A stretch of DNA of 64,000 nt from an uncultured Mailhella sp. GTDB lineage: Bacteria > Desulfobacterota > Desulfovibrionia > Desulfovibrionales > Desulfovibrionaceae. Both the position numbers and the translations under genes were made by a program. A model generated the notes under the pieces. The model was not told where the DNA came from. It worked only from the letters and a program-made list of their open reading frames with translations, and ran no database searches. How positions within the stretch are numbered: position 1 is the stretch's first letter; every line of letters begins with the position of its first letter. The DNA lies in contig CAJTRG010000004.1 in the NCBI GenBank assembly GCA_910578585.1, forward strand, positions 1 to 64,000. The letters are read 5' to 3'. Shown one piece after another: positions 40,590-50,400 of this stretch.

Positions 40590-40720
40590 CGATTTTTGTA
40601 GGGGTAAGCTAACGGGGGCAAGCCCCCTTGCTCATCTCTGCTGTCTATTTCTCTAAATCCCGTAAACTCGACATAAGAGAAACGGCTTCGCCGCCTTCGG
40701 TAGCAGAACGGCTTAATCCG
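40590..40720 (-). repeat. Dispersed repeat fragment in the lctP-dsrB gap
   Basis: Bases 40636-40710 (CTCTGCTGTCTATTTCTC... to CGGCTTCGCCGCCTTCGG) match the inverted MITE-like core at 46785-46860 and the relics at 6275-6345 and 29737-29795. The preceding GGGGTAAGCTAACGGGGGC resembles 6400 and 20090. The 1.2 kb gap 40354-41585 contains no intact gene. Confidence 0.6.
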
Positions 40721-40902
40721 CTAATTTATAAAGTTTGATGCATAATTTTGAAGTTATTAAACCTAAGATTATGAACAACTCTTGCGTTTGCAGATTTCAC
40801 TCTTCGGAAGCGAGAGCTTTAGCTCTTTGCTGGAGAAGTGTGAAATAGGGTATACTGCCCCCTATTAACAAAGTCTGAAAATTAAGAGTATATTTCAAGT
40901 AA

Positions 40903-41036
40903 GGGGAAGAAACTTTTTCAGCCACCGAAGGCGACGAAGTCGTTTGCGTTTGCGAAGAATGAGCAATTACGCAAATGGACAGCAGAAATAAAGTTTTTCC
41001 CCTGCAAGAAATTCGTAAGATTTACTGGAAATGCTC
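40903..41036 (+). repeat. MITE-like repeat, copy lacking one end
   Basis: About 134 bases from GGGGAAGAAACTTTTTCAGCC to GGAAATGCTC, followed by TA. It is nearly identical, in opposite orientation, to 46740-46876. It lies inside the IS3 remnant, immediately after the left end. Confidence 0.8.
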
Positions 41037-41041
41037 TAGAA

Positions 41042-41309
41042 TTAAAAAAAACGACTGGCAAAATTTCGGAGTAAAGCTTCCAGGAACCGTGAAAACTTGG
41101 ACGCTCCTTTAGCCGATACGGAACGCATGATGCGCACCATGAAAGAAGAATGTTTATGGCTGAGGAACGGGAAAATCTGCCGGATGTAAAAAAAATTATC
41201 CCAATGGATTGAAGAATATAATGCAGAATATCTTCACTCAACTCTGGGCTGGAAAACACCAAATGAAGTCCATACAAAAAATCAAAATACTCTCTTAAAA
41301 GTTGCTTGA
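41042..41309 (+). pseudogene. IS3-family transposase OrfB, C-terminal remnant
   Basis: The DNA encodes the end of an IS3-type integrase-core transposase: DTERMMRTMKEECLWL, then a shifted stretch with an in-frame stop, then WIEEYNAEYLHSTLGWKTP and NEV to a stop at 41307-41309. The E of the DDE triad region (MKEE) is visible; the N-terminal two thirds are gone. It is non-functional. Confidence 0.8.
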
Positions 41310-41518
41310 CTTATGGGGGGCATTACAGGGGGTACCCCTTTAAAAGGTGTTTAGGAAAATGCCCTTAAAAATGATAATGTAAAAAAAATTTTTGTTTTTT
41401 GAGAGATAGTGGAGGGAGGTTTTTATTAAAAAGAGCTTGGGAACTTTTTACAATGTAATAAAATAAATGGTATTTATAAAATTGTTTATTATTCCTTTTT
41501 TAGGAAGGGAAAAATTTT

Positions 41519-41553
41519 TAAAATAAAAAGGGGAACGTATGTTCCCCTTCTTT
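41519..41553 (-). terminator. Rho-independent terminator of dsrAB-D
   Basis: On the minus strand AAGGGGAAC-ATAC-GTTCCCCTT is followed by TTTATTTT, about 35 bases beyond the dsrB-D stop. Confidence 0.85.
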
Positions 41554-41585
41554 ATAAGTCACTATTCAATAACGTTCGTTATGAA

Positions 41586-43025
41586 TTAGTCTTTTTCTTC
41601 TTGCTTACCAAGGCCTTTTAAGCCGTACATGGTAGTAGAACCTGAAGACCAGTACATAAGTTTTTCATCAGCAATAAGAGCTGAGAGAACGTCCTTAACT
41701 TTACGTGGGCTTGCGCCTTCGAAGAGTTCGAGGAAGTTATTGAAGTAGAATTTAGTCTTTGTGCCTTTCTTGCCTTCGAGGAAGTCGATAACTTTTTGTT
41801 TATCTTCATCGGTAACGGAAGCATGAGCAGCAGCAGCGTGAGCAGCAGCACCTTCATAAGCGTGAAGAGCAGCATCAGTAAATTTGAACTGAGTGCTTTG
41901 ACGCCAGGTGTAGTAAGCTGGGTCACGGAAATCATCGATGAGGTGGTGAGTAAATTCTAAGTCGCAAAGTTCAAAGAATTTTTCCCAACCGATACGTTCA
42001 GCCCAGTCGCCAAGGCGTTCGTATTTGTTAGCATTTTTAGCATAAACATCAATGATGTGCTTAATGGTTTTGGTAAGTGTGGGCCAGCGTGGAGTTTCGT
42101 TAGGAATGTAGTGAACTACAACCTTTGAGAACTTAGGCATGCTGATACGGTTGGAAACTTTACCGCCAACCATGATAACAACACCGTCACCGCCTTGACC
42201 GTCAGCAATAGGAAGAGCTGGGCACATCGTGTAACAGTTACCACAGTACATGCAGCGTTCGCTCTTGATTGCGATGGAGTTAACTTTTTGTCCTTTGAAT
42301 TCTTCCTTGGAAGGACGAACTGCAGCAACAGGACAAGCAGCAACTGCGAGAGGAATTTCGCAAAGTTGGTCAACCCATTCGTGGTCAATCATAGGAGGTT
42401 TACGGTGAATACCAACAATACCGATATCGGAGCAGTGAACAGCACCACACATGTTGAGGCAGCAAGCAAGAGAAATACGTACTGGAGCTGGGAGGCGCAT
42501 GTCTTGGAAGTCTGAGAAAACTTCGTCCATGATAGCTTTTACAGGACCAGAAGCGTCAGTTGCTGGGGTATGGCAGTGTACCCAACCTTGGGTGTGAACG
42601 ATGTTGGAAACGCCAGCACCGGTACCGCCGATAGGGAATTTGTAGGAGCCTTTATCATATTTACGTGAAGCAAGGTCAGCTTTAAGAGCTTTCAGTGTTG
42701 CTTCATCGGTGCACATGAATTCAACGTTGTGACGGGTAGTAAAACGAAGGTATCCGTCGCAGTATTTGTCTGCGATTTCGCAGCATTCACGAACGAACAA
42801 GGTGGAAACAGTACGAGCACCGCCGCAGCGAACAGTATAAACTTTGTCGCCGCTTTCAGCTACGTGCATCAATACGCCTGGTTCGAGAATTTCGTGATAA
42901 AGCCATTTGCCGAAGTTCTTTTTGATAACCGGTGGAAAGAAGTCGTCATATGGGCGAGGGCCAATATCAGAAATACGACCTTCCATTGGGCTAGCGGGAT
43001 TATATCCGGAAGAAATGAAAGCCAT
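41586..43025 (-). CDS. dsrB: Dissimilatory sulfite reductase beta subunit fused to DsrD
   Basis: A 479-residue fusion. Residues 1-382 are a full DsrB, ending at the usual C-terminus (YYTWRQSTQFKF). They carry the siroheme-site segments GWVHCHTPATDASGP and SLACCLNMCGAVHC and the ferredoxin motif CMYCGNCYTMCPALP. Residues 383-402 are a linker rich in Ala and His. Residues 403-479 are a complete DsrD winged-helix domain (KVIDFLEGKKG, FYFNNFLELF, YWSSGSTTMYGLKG). DsrD stimulates sulfite reduction by DsrAB, so the fusion fixes the activator to the enzyme. The same fusion is known from Bilophila wadsworthia. GAGGAGAG precedes the ATG, 18 bases after dsrA. Confidence 0.97.
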   Translation of the reverse strand: MAFISSGYNPASPMEGRISDIGPRPYDDFFPPVIKKNFGKWLYHEILEPGVLMHVAESGDKVYTVRCGGARTVSTLFVRECCEIADKYCDGYLRFTTRHNVEFMCTDEATLKALKADLASRKYDKGSYKFPIGGTGAGVSNIVHTQGWVHCHTPATDASGPVKAIMDEVFSDFQDMRLPAPVRISLACCLNMCGAVHCSDIGIVGIHRKPPMIDHEWVDQLCEIPLAVAACPVAAVRPSKEEFKGQKVNSIAIKSERCMYCGNCYTMCPALPIADGQGGDGVVIMVGGKVSNRISMPKFSKVVVHYIPNETPRWPTLTKTIKHIIDVYAKNANKYERLGDWAERIGWEKFFELCDLEFTHHLIDDFRDPAYYTWRQSTQFKFTDAALHAYEGAAAHAAAAHASVTDEDKQKVIDFLEGKKGTKTKFYFNNFLELFEGASPRKVKDVLSALIADEKLMYWSSGSTTMYGLKGLGKQEEKD

Positions 43026-43043
43026 GTTTGCTCTCCTCTTGAA

Positions 43044-44363
43044 TTAACGTTGGTGTCTTTTACGGTATGCAGCAATGTCACGGCTCCATCCACCAGGAAC
43101 TTCTTCTTCTTTGAAGAAGATGTATGGGTTAGAACGAGGAGCAACAACATGTTGAGGTACTGCAGGGATTTCGGTAACTTCGAGAAGTTTTTGGAATGAA
43201 AGACGTTTAATGGTTTCACCGACACGTTCACGGTTTTTACCTTCTTCCATCCACCAGTCCCAAATCTTTTCGATTACGCCTTTGATTTCTTCAAAAGGTT
43301 CTTCAGCAGGAATAAATGGAACAAGCATTGAACCCATTTGTGCACCATCAAGAATAGGAGCTTTTGCACCAAGGAGGATGGTAGCACCGCGTTCGTCACC
43401 GATGTGAAGAGCACGAGGCATGGTGTTGATACAGTGCATACAACGTACGCATTCTTTAGTATCAATAGAAAGTTTTGAGCCGTCCCAATTCATGCAATGG
43501 CTTGGGCAGAGGTCAATAACTTCAGCTTGGATATCAAATTTACCCCAATCGCGGCCAGCGTGTGCGCCTGCGTTTGGTTTGAATTCGCCGCCAACATAAG
43601 CTTTTACTGCAGCTTGGTCGATTTTGATATCGTCTTTCCAAGTACCGATAACAGAGAAGTCAGAACGAGCAATAGAAGCTACACAGCCGTTAGGGCAAGC
43701 GTCAAATTTGAATTTAAATTTGTAAGGGAATGCAGGACGGTGCAATTCGTCTTGATAATCCATTGTGAGTTGGTAGCAAGCTAATTGAGAGTTGTAGCAA
43801 GCATATTCACAACGGGATTGGCCGAGGCAGGATTCAGGAGTACGAAGGTTAGAACCAGAACCACCAAGGTCAGTTGGGAATTTTTCGTCGTGGGTAAGTT
43901 CCCAGAAGATTTCTTCGAGTTGTGGGGTTTGGGTACCTAAGAAAACGATATCGCCTGTAGCACCGTGCATGTTCATAAGACCGGAACCGCGCAAATCCCA
44001 AATATCACAGAGATGTTTCAAGAATTCTGTGCTGTAGTATTTAGCAGCAGGTTGGTTAACACGAATGGTGTGGAAGTGAGCTACGCCGGGGAATTGTTCA
44101 GGTTGGTCACAGTAACGACCGATAACACCGCCGCCGTAACCGAAAACGCCAACGATACCGCCGTGTTTCCAGTGGGTTTCACCTTCTTCATAAGAAAGTT
44201 CAAGAACACCAAGAAGATCTTCAGGAGCATCAACAGGAATTTGATAATCAAGACCTTTTGGATTCTTAGCACGTTCAGCGGCAGCCTGTTTAATGTCAGA
44301 TACGAAACTAGGCCATGGACCTGATTCAAGTTGATCTAACAGAGGGGTTGCATGTTTCGCCAT
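43044..44363 (-). CDS. dsrA: Dissimilatory sulfite reductase alpha subunit
   Basis: A 439-residue catalytic subunit that, with DsrB, reduces sulfite by siroheme chemistry in the cytoplasm. The start MAKHATPLLDQLESGPWPSF at 44363 is chosen because GGAGG is seven bases before it; the ATG at 44369 would be too close. The siroheme/[4Fe-4S] cysteines are in CLGQSRCEYACYNSQ and CPNGCVASI, and the ferredoxin domain has CPSHC and CVRCMHC. A possible promoter (TATACT at 44487-44492, minus strand, with a TTGTCT 15 bases away) lies upstream. No sat, apr or qmo gene is in the window. Confidence 0.98.
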   Translation of the reverse strand: MAKHATPLLDQLESGPWPSFVSDIKQAAAERAKNPKGLDYQIPVDAPEDLLGVLELSYEEGETHWKHGGIVGVFGYGGGVIGRYCDQPEQFPGVAHFHTIRVNQPAAKYYSTEFLKHLCDIWDLRGSGLMNMHGATGDIVFLGTQTPQLEEIFWELTHDEKFPTDLGGSGSNLRTPESCLGQSRCEYACYNSQLACYQLTMDYQDELHRPAFPYKFKFKFDACPNGCVASIARSDFSVIGTWKDDIKIDQAAVKAYVGGEFKPNAGAHAGRDWGKFDIQAEVIDLCPSHCMNWDGSKLSIDTKECVRCMHCINTMPRALHIGDERGATILLGAKAPILDGAQMGSMLVPFIPAEEPFEEIKGVIEKIWDWWMEEGKNRERVGETIKRLSFQKLLEVTEIPAVPQHVVAPRSNPYIFFKEEEVPGGWSRDIAAYRKRHQR

Positions 44364-44586
44364 TGCCATACCTCCAGATGGGTTAATGAAATCTATCGGA
44401 TAAGTTTCCGATTTAATTTTTGTTTTTACGATAAAAACTTATGCAGGGAAAATATACTTCTCTACATTACCTTAACGTATAGCTACAGTATACTATTTAG
44501 CAATAAAAGACAACCGTTTTAAATAAAATTTGTTTAAAAAAATAATTGTGAAAAATATAACGTTTGAATTAGAGTGGGTTAGAAGA

Positions 44587-45642
44587 TTAATAACAGATTT
44601 TAATTTTATTGGATTTTTCGCTTGTAAATATTAACTTTTCCAAAGGGATAGCATTTGCGTATGCATTCTTGAGCCGATTCCTGGTGCCAAAGAGACACCC
44701 CCGCAAATGGGCAGGGATGAGGATTTGCTGAGCCGTGTTATTGTGGCTGGCAAGAGCGTCTCTAATTAAGGAATAAAGAGCAGCAGCCTGGATGTCGCTG
44801 CCCAGGCTTGGGTGACGCGGGCCTGCCGCAAGATGTGTATCAAATTCCTGCTCCGGCGCAACAGTCAGGCGAATAACAGGGATATCTGCCTGCCATGCCA
44901 GAGCTAAGGCTTTGCCCAGGGTTTCAATGCATTGTTCATTGCTCCAGGGTGCATATTTTCCTTCTTGAAAAAGGCGGGCAAGGGGCGTTTTCTCCGGCAC
45001 AAGGCAGGGATAATAGCGCATGCAGTGGGGCGTCTCATCAAGGGCAGTGTTTACATCATTTAAAAAGGTCGTTTCGTTTTGACTTGGCAGACCCGCCATA
45101 AGCTGAATACCGAGGTTGAAACCTTGGGCTAAAACCGTTTGGCAGGCAAGAATGGCTGTTTCTTTAGTATAAGCACGATTGCTTTGGGTGAGAACAGTAT
45201 CATTAAAACTTTGTATGCCCAGTTCAATGAGGTCAATGCCCAACGCTTTGAGCTGCTGTAAACGGTCAGGGGCAAGAGCGTCCGGGCGGGTGGAACAGCG
45301 TCCTAAAAGCGTAATCCCTTTTTCTCCTGCAAGTTCTTTGCAAGATTTGAAAAAGTCAAGGCACAGGGAAAAATCTTCTTCATCAATTGCGGTAAAAGTT
45401 CCGCCGTAAAAGGCTATGTCAATGAGGGCGGATTTGGTTTTGGCAAGAAATTCAGGAAAAGCAATTTGGGCTTTGGAAACTGCTTCAGCAACACTTTGTC
45501 TGCCTGTGCCTGTTTGCCTCTCCTGCGCACAGAAAATACAATGATGCGGACAGCCGGCAAAAGGAATAAAAATGGGAAAAATCTTTCCGCGTTCCAGTTT
45601 GGGATTGATATTAAGGATATGAAGCTTTGGTGTCTCTTGCAT
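44587..45642 (-). CDS. Elp3-like radical SAM protein without acetyltransferase domain
   Basis: A 351-residue radical SAM enzyme with cluster cysteines C31, C35, C38 in FAGCPHHCIFC near the N-terminus, followed by IDIAFYGGTFTAID, RCSTRPDAL and ELGIQSFND. This order matches the short Elp3-like radical SAM family, seen also in clostridia, which lacks the GNAT domain of true Elp3. A tRNA or cofactor substrate is guessed for the family but not shown. It ends LRGCLFGTRNRLKNAYAN. It diverges from the HIT gene and is separated from dsrA by 223 bases. Confidence 0.82.
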   Translation of the reverse strand: MQETPKLHILNINPKLERGKIFPIFIPFAGCPHHCIFCAQERQTGTGRQSVAEAVSKAQIAFPEFLAKTKSALIDIAFYGGTFTAIDEEDFSLCLDFFKSCKELAGEKGITLLGRCSTRPDALAPDRLQQLKALGIDLIELGIQSFNDTVLTQSNRAYTKETAILACQTVLAQGFNLGIQLMAGLPSQNETTFLNDVNTALDETPHCMRYYPCLVPEKTPLARLFQEGKYAPWSNEQCIETLGKALALAWQADIPVIRLTVAPEQEFDTHLAAGPRHPSLGSDIQAAALYSLIRDALASHNNTAQQILIPAHLRGCLFGTRNRLKNAYANAIPLEKLIFTSEKSNKIKICY

Positions 45643-45749
45643 TTAAAATTCCAATAAAATCAAAAATTAAAAATCTGCAAAGAATTAACTGTATTATTAT
45701 GCTGTGTGGTGCTATAAATCTCTTTAAGCCTATGCTCTATGGAGGAAAT

Positions 45750-46169
45750 ATGCAAGAAAAAGATTGTCTATTTTGCCGCATTATTCGGGGTGAAATTCCC
45801 AGTTCCAAAGTTTACGAAGATGAATATGTATACGCATTTTTAGATATTGCCCCAAGTTTTGCCGGTCACACGCTGGTTGTGCCTAAAAATCATTATGAAA
45901 ATATTTTGGATATTGACGTGAATGAGGCCAGCCATATTTTTGCCACGATTCAAAAAATTGCTCCTGCGATTATGAAAGCAACCGGAGCAGAAGGTTTTCA
46001 TGTGCTGCAAAATAATAATGAAGTGGCTGGACAAACCGTGTTCCATACCCATTTTCACATTATTCCCAGAAAAGCCGGTGACGGCATGACGCTCTGGACG
46101 CCAACCCCTTATGAAAGCGATAAAAAACGGGATGAAATGGCACGGAAAATCCAAGTAGAAATCCATTAA
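45750..46169 (+). CDS. HIT-family nucleotide hydrolase (HinT-like)
   Basis: A 139-residue histidine-triad protein, probably hydrolysing nucleoside phosphoramidates or AMP-lysine-like adducts. The start MQEKDCLFCRIIRGEIPSSKV follows GGAGGAAAT; the frame is open 41 codons upstream without support. The catalytic triad motif is VFHTHFHIIPR, and HTLVVPKNHYENILD is the typical first half. It is followed at about 100 bases by the IHF gene. Confidence 0.93.
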   Translation: MQEKDCLFCRIIRGEIPSSKVYEDEYVYAFLDIAPSFAGHTLVVPKNHYENILDIDVNEASHIFATIQKIAPAIMKATGAEGFHVLQNNNEVAGQTVFHTHFHIIPRKAGDGMTLWTPTPYESDKKRDEMARKIQVEIH

Positions 46170-46213
46170 GATACAGAAAATTTTAATTTTTTTTGAATTT
46201 TGCAAAATTTAAC

Positions 46214-46242
46214 TTGCAAAATAAGATTGTTATGTGTATTAA
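46214..46242 (+). promoter_or_regulatory. Putative promoter of the IHF/HU gene
   Basis: TTGCAA (46214-46219) and TATTAA (46237-46242) at a 17-base spacing, 24 bases before the start codon. Confidence 0.5.
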
Positions 46243-46266
46243 AGACAAGAAATTCGGAGGTTTCAT

Positions 46267-46563
46267 ATGAATAAAGCATTAACCAAAGCAGATATTGTAG
46301 AATCAATTTACGCGCAAACTGAAAAAAACAGAGCTGAAGTTAAAAATATTGTTGAAACATTGCTTACACTTATGAAGCAATCAATTAAAAAAGATCACGC
46401 TCTCTTGATTAGTGGTTTTGGTAAATTTGAAGCATACGATAAAAAAGCTCGTAAAGGTCGTAATCCTCAAACCAATGCCTCTATTACTCTTCCTCCCCGT
46501 AAAGTTGTTGTTTTCCGTTTATCTCGTAAATTCCGTGCAGAATTGAACGGCGAAGAAGCATAA
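46267..46563 (+). CDS. Integration host factor / HU-family DNA-binding protein (IHF alpha-like)
   Basis: A 98-residue nucleoid protein that bends DNA. It has the dimerisation helices (TKADIVESIYAQTEKNRAEVKNIVETLL), the GFGKFEAYDKKARKGRNPQTN segment and the DNA-clamping arm tip near NPQT, then PPRKVVVFRLSRKFR. The Arg-rich GRNPQT and RKVVVFR wording fits IHF alpha better than HU. IHF usually assists sigma-54 promoters such as that at 60065, though any link is inference. GGAGG precedes the ATG. Confidence 0.9.
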   Translation: MNKALTKADIVESIYAQTEKNRAEVKNIVETLLTLMKQSIKKDHALLISGFGKFEAYDKKARKGRNPQTNASITLPPRKVVVFRLSRKFRAELNGEEA

Positions 46564-46589
46564 AATTTATTTATGCAAATATTTTCTGA

Positions 46590-46615
46590 AAAGGTGCGCT
46601 AAGCGCACCTTTTTT
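46590..46615 (+). terminator. Rho-independent terminator of the IHF gene
   Basis: AAAGGTGCGC-TAA-GCGCACCTTTTTT. Confidence 0.92.
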
Positions 46616-46739
46616 GTGGCTTTTTATAAAAATTTTAGTATCGATTAGTAACTGTTTGGTTAATAATTTAATTCATTTGGTAACTTTCCTTGACCAATCT
46701 GGGAATATTTCACCCGACAACCTTCGCTTAACTCTTCTA

Positions 46740-46940
46740 GAGCATTTCCAGTAAATCTTACGAATTTCTTGCAAGGGAAAACTTTATCTCTGCTGTCCAT
46801 TTGCGTAATTGCTCATTCTTCGCAAACGCAAACGACTTCGTCGCCTTCGGTGGCTGAAAAAGTTTCTTCCCCTGCACTCCTTTACAAAACTTTTTAAGCT
46901 TTATTATTAAAATTATTTGTAATTATTTTCGGAAATGCTC
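46740..46940 (-). mobile_element. MITE-like element with GAGCATTTCC terminal repeats
   Basis: A 201-base unit begins GAGCATTTCC and ends GGAAATGCTC (perfect 10-base terminal inverted repeats) and is flanked on both sides by TA. It encodes nothing. The arms are further related (TGCAGGGGAAGAAACTTTTTC against TGCAAGGGAAAACTTTATC), so it can fold as a long imperfect hairpin. TA duplication is typical of IS630/Tc1-mariner transposition. It interrupts the IS3 orfA gene. Copies or relics lie at 40903-41036, 40636-40710 and 6426-6494. Confidence 0.72.
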
Positions 46941-47189
46941 TAAAGTCAGATCTCCAATAACTTGGCGCAATTCATTATTTTCTTGCTCTAATTTCTGCTC
47001 TTTTTTTAATTTGCTGTTAGTTTCAAATGGCTGATCAATATTTGCAAAAAAAATGTCACGCCACTTATAATACATGGATTGTGATATGGCATATTCAGTA
47101 CAAATATCAACAACACTGCGTCCCTTCAGACCCTCTAAGATAATTTTTGCCTTGGTCTTGCTGTCCCATTGCCTGCGTTCGTTCTTCAT
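46923..47189 (-). pseudogene. IS3-family transposase OrfA, 3'-truncated by the MITE-like element
   Basis: A frame of 88 codons. The N-terminal helix-turn-helix (TKAKIILEGLKGRSVVDICTEYAISQSMYYKWRD) and the leucine-zipper region (LKKEQKLEQENNELRQVIGDLTLE) are those of IS3-type OrfA. The last codons (HFRK) come from the inserted repeat, and the programmed-frameshift junction and orfB are missing. It may still be translated, but no transposase can be made. Confidence 0.82.
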
Positions 47190-47255
47190 AATGTATACCT
47201 CTTACTTGAAATATACTCTCTTAATTTTCAGACTTTGTTAATAGGGGGCAGTATA
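46943..47255 (-). mobile_element. Left part of an IS3-family element
   Basis: The left end (TATACTGCCCCCTATTAAC, read on the minus strand from 47255) and the following 50 bases are almost identical to 40851-40903. orfA follows, and the element is cut by the MITE-like unit at 46942. Together with 40851-41327 it shows that one IS was present twice, or was split, in inverted orientation. Confidence 0.75.
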
Positions 47256-47356
47256 AACTTTTGACCCTTCTGTCTATAATTTCATGAAATATAAAAATTT
47301 AATTGATTGATTTAAGTATTGATTAAAAGCAGATCGCTGCAGGTATTTCTGCATAA

Positions 47357-47383
47357 AAAAAGGAGCGAATTTTCGCTCCTTTT
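47357..47383 (-). terminator. Rho-independent terminator of rpoBC
   Basis: AAAAGGAGCGAAAATTCGCTCC followed by TTTTTTT on the minus strand, 24 bases beyond the rpoC stop. Confidence 0.9.
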
Positions 47384-47406
47384 CTATATGGGGATAAACT
47401 GATGAA

Positions 47407-50400
47407 TTATTCCTGGTCGAAGTCTACCAAAATTGGGTTTTCTTCAAGTTCCATGAGGAATTTATCAGGTCTTTCCTTTTGTTCAGGTACAGTAATATCT
47501 TGATGTACATATTCACGATATCCGGTACCGGCAGGGATAAGACGACCAACAATAACGTTTTCTTTGAGGCCGCGCAGTGAGTCGTGTTTACCCTTGAGGG
47601 AAGCTTCAGTAAGAACCTTTGTGGTTTCCTGGAAGGACGCAGCAGCAACCCATGAGAGAGAGGAAAGTGAAGCCTGAGTAATACCAAGAACGAGAGGTTC
47701 AGCGGTAGCTGGCTGTCTTCCTTCATTGACTGCTTTTTGGTTTTCTTCTCTGAATTCAGCCTTATCCACTTGTTCTCCGATAAGGAAGGTGGTGTCGCCC
47801 GGATCAAGAATAGAAACCTTTTTGAGCATTTGACGCACAATAACTTCAATGTGTTTATCGTCAATTGCAACACCCTGGAAACGGTAAACTTCCTGAATTT
47901 CGTCTACCAGGTAGCGAGCAAGGTGTTTTTCACCGCGGGTTTTCAGAATATCGTGGAGTTCCGGATGGCCTTCGGTCAAGAGATCGCCTGCATCCACAAA
48001 GTCACCGTCAGAAACAATGATATGTTTACCTTTAGGAATGAGGTATTCTTTTGCTTCGCCGGTATCAGGACGAACAACGATTTTTCTCTTACCCTTGGAT
48101 TCGCCGGAGAATTCTACGCTGCCTGCGATTTCGGAAACAACCGCCATATCCTTTGGTTTACGTACTTCGAAGAGTTCTGCAACTCTTGGAAGACCACCAA
48201 CGATATCTTTTGTCTTTGAAGATTCACGAGGCTTACGAGCGATAATATCACCGGCTGCAATGGTTTGACCGTCTTTTACCATCAAAATTGCACCAACAGG
48301 CATTGCATAGGTTGCAGGGCTTGCAGGAGCATTGCCGTGAGCCGGACGAGTTTTCATCACGCCGTTTTCATCGGTAACTGAAAGGGCAGGACGGAAGTTG
48401 GTGGTACGGTAGTCAATAATGGTTTGTGAAGTTTGGTGTGTAGCTTCGTCCATTTTGTCTTGAACGGTTTTGCCTTCAATAATATCGGAGAAGTGGATTA
48501 CACCGTCAACTTCAGAAACATAGGGTTCCACAGACGGATCCCATTCAGCGAGTTTATCGCCTTTCTTGACTGCCTGCTGGTCAGTAACAAAGAGTCTTGC
48601 ACCGTTAGGAAGAATGTATTTTTCAACTTCTCTTCCCTGATCGTCAATAATGCTTACCTGGCCGCTCTTGCCAAGAACAGTGGTAACACCGTCTTTATTG
48701 ACAACAGTACGGACACGGGTAAGGATAACATTACCTGAATACTGTGCAAAGTAGTTGGATTGTTCAACTTTACGAGATGCAGTACCACCGATGTGGAATG
48801 TACGCATGGTAAGCTGAGTTCCAGGTTCACCAATGGACTGAGCAGCAATGGTACCAACGGTTTCGCCAACGTTGACAAGGTGTCCGCGGGCAAGGTCACG
48901 TCCGTAGCATTTTGCACAAATACCGCGTTCAGCCTTACAGGTGAGAGCAGAACGAATGGTGACGGAAGTAATGCCGATTTCATCAATTTTATCAGCAACT
49001 TCTTTGGTAACCAGTGTGTTTTCAGGGAAAACAAGTTCACGGGTTGCAGGGTGGTAAACAGGGTAAAGCAGGGTTCTGCCCATGATACGTTCTTTCAGGG
49101 TCAGCTTTACATCTGTACCGTCCATGAGGGCAGTCATTTCAATGCCGTCAACAGTTCCGCAGTCTTCCATGGAAACAATAACGTCTTGCACAACGTCAAC
49201 AAGACGACGGGTCAGGTAACCGGAGTTAGCCGTTTTCAGCGCGGTATCGGCAAGACCCTTACGAGCACCGTGGGTTGAGGTGAAGTATTGAAGCACGGTC
49301 AGTCCTTCACGGAAGGAAGAGGTAATAGGTGTTTCAATAATATCCCCGGAAGGTTTAGCCATAAGACCACGCATACCTGCAAGCTGTCTCATTTGGTCCG
49401 CGTTACCACGAGCACCTGAGTTGGACATCATGTAGATTGGGTTGAAGCTGGTATCGTTGTGGGTTTCACCCTTGGCGTTCTGAACGCGGTCCACAGAGAT
49501 TTCTTTAACCATTTCTTTGGAAACAGCATCTGTGGTGTTGGTCCATACGTCGATAACCTTATTATATTTTTCTGTTCTGGTAATAATACCGTCGCGGTAT
49601 TGACGGGTAATGTCGTCAACTTCGCTTTGTGCTTTGTCAATAATAGCTTTCTTGCGTGTAGGAATAATCATATCCTTCACGCCAATGGTTACGCCTGCAC
49701 GGGTAGCAAATTCATAACCAACAGCTTTCAGGCGGTCACAAAGGATAACGGTAGCTTTAATACCGGATAATTCGTAACAAATACTTACCAGTTTACCAAT
49801 GGTTTTCTTGGTAAGGATAGTGTTGACTTCTTTGAATGGAAGTGTGTGCGGGAGGCGTTCCCAAACAAGGATACGACCAACAGTGGTATCCACAAGTTTG
49901 CCGTCTTCCATACGTACTTTAATTTTTGCGTGCAAATCAACCGTGCCGGCATCGTAGGCAGCTTCAACTTCCCATGGTGCACAGAAAATCATGCCTTCAC
50001 CTTTCTTGAAAGAACGGTCAACAGTCATGTAATAGAGCCCAAGAACAATATCTTGTGACGGGATAATAACAGGGTTGCCGTTAGCAGGTGAAAGAATGTT
50101 GTTGCTACTCATCATGAGTACGCGGCATTCAATTTGCGCTTCCACTGAAAGAGGAACGTGCACAGCCATTTGGTCACCGTCGAAGTCCGCGTTATACGCA
50201 GTACATACAAGCGGGTGCAGCTGAATAGCCTTACCTTCAACAAGCAGCGGTTCAAAGGCCTGAATACCAAGACGGTGCAGAGTAGGCGCACGGTTCAGGA
50301 GGATAGGATATTCGCGAACAACTTCGGATAAAATATCCCAAACAACCAGTTCTTCTCTTTCCACCATTTTCTTTGCACTTTTAATCGTGGAGGCATGTCC

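Larger units (their letters stand above)
40851..41327 (+). mobile_element. Internally deleted IS3-family element
   Basis: The left end TATACTGCCCCCTATTAAC is at 40851 and the right end, read inward, is TGTAATGCCCCCCATAAG at 41327; the two match as imperfect terminal inverted repeats. GGG flanks both outer sides, consistent with a 3-base target duplication. Inside are only a copy of the MITE-like repeat and the decayed end of orfB. A second copy of the same left end, followed by orfA, lies in inverted orientation at 46943-47255. Confidence 0.75.

Noticed and set aside
40918..41277. 119-codon minus-strand frame in the lctP-dsrB gap
   Set aside because: It is antisense to the IS3 orfB remnant and the repeat and has no features of its own.
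40354..47400. CRISPR array among the repeats
   Set aside because: The repeats are few, long, irregularly spaced and in both orientations; there are no regular spacers or cas genes.
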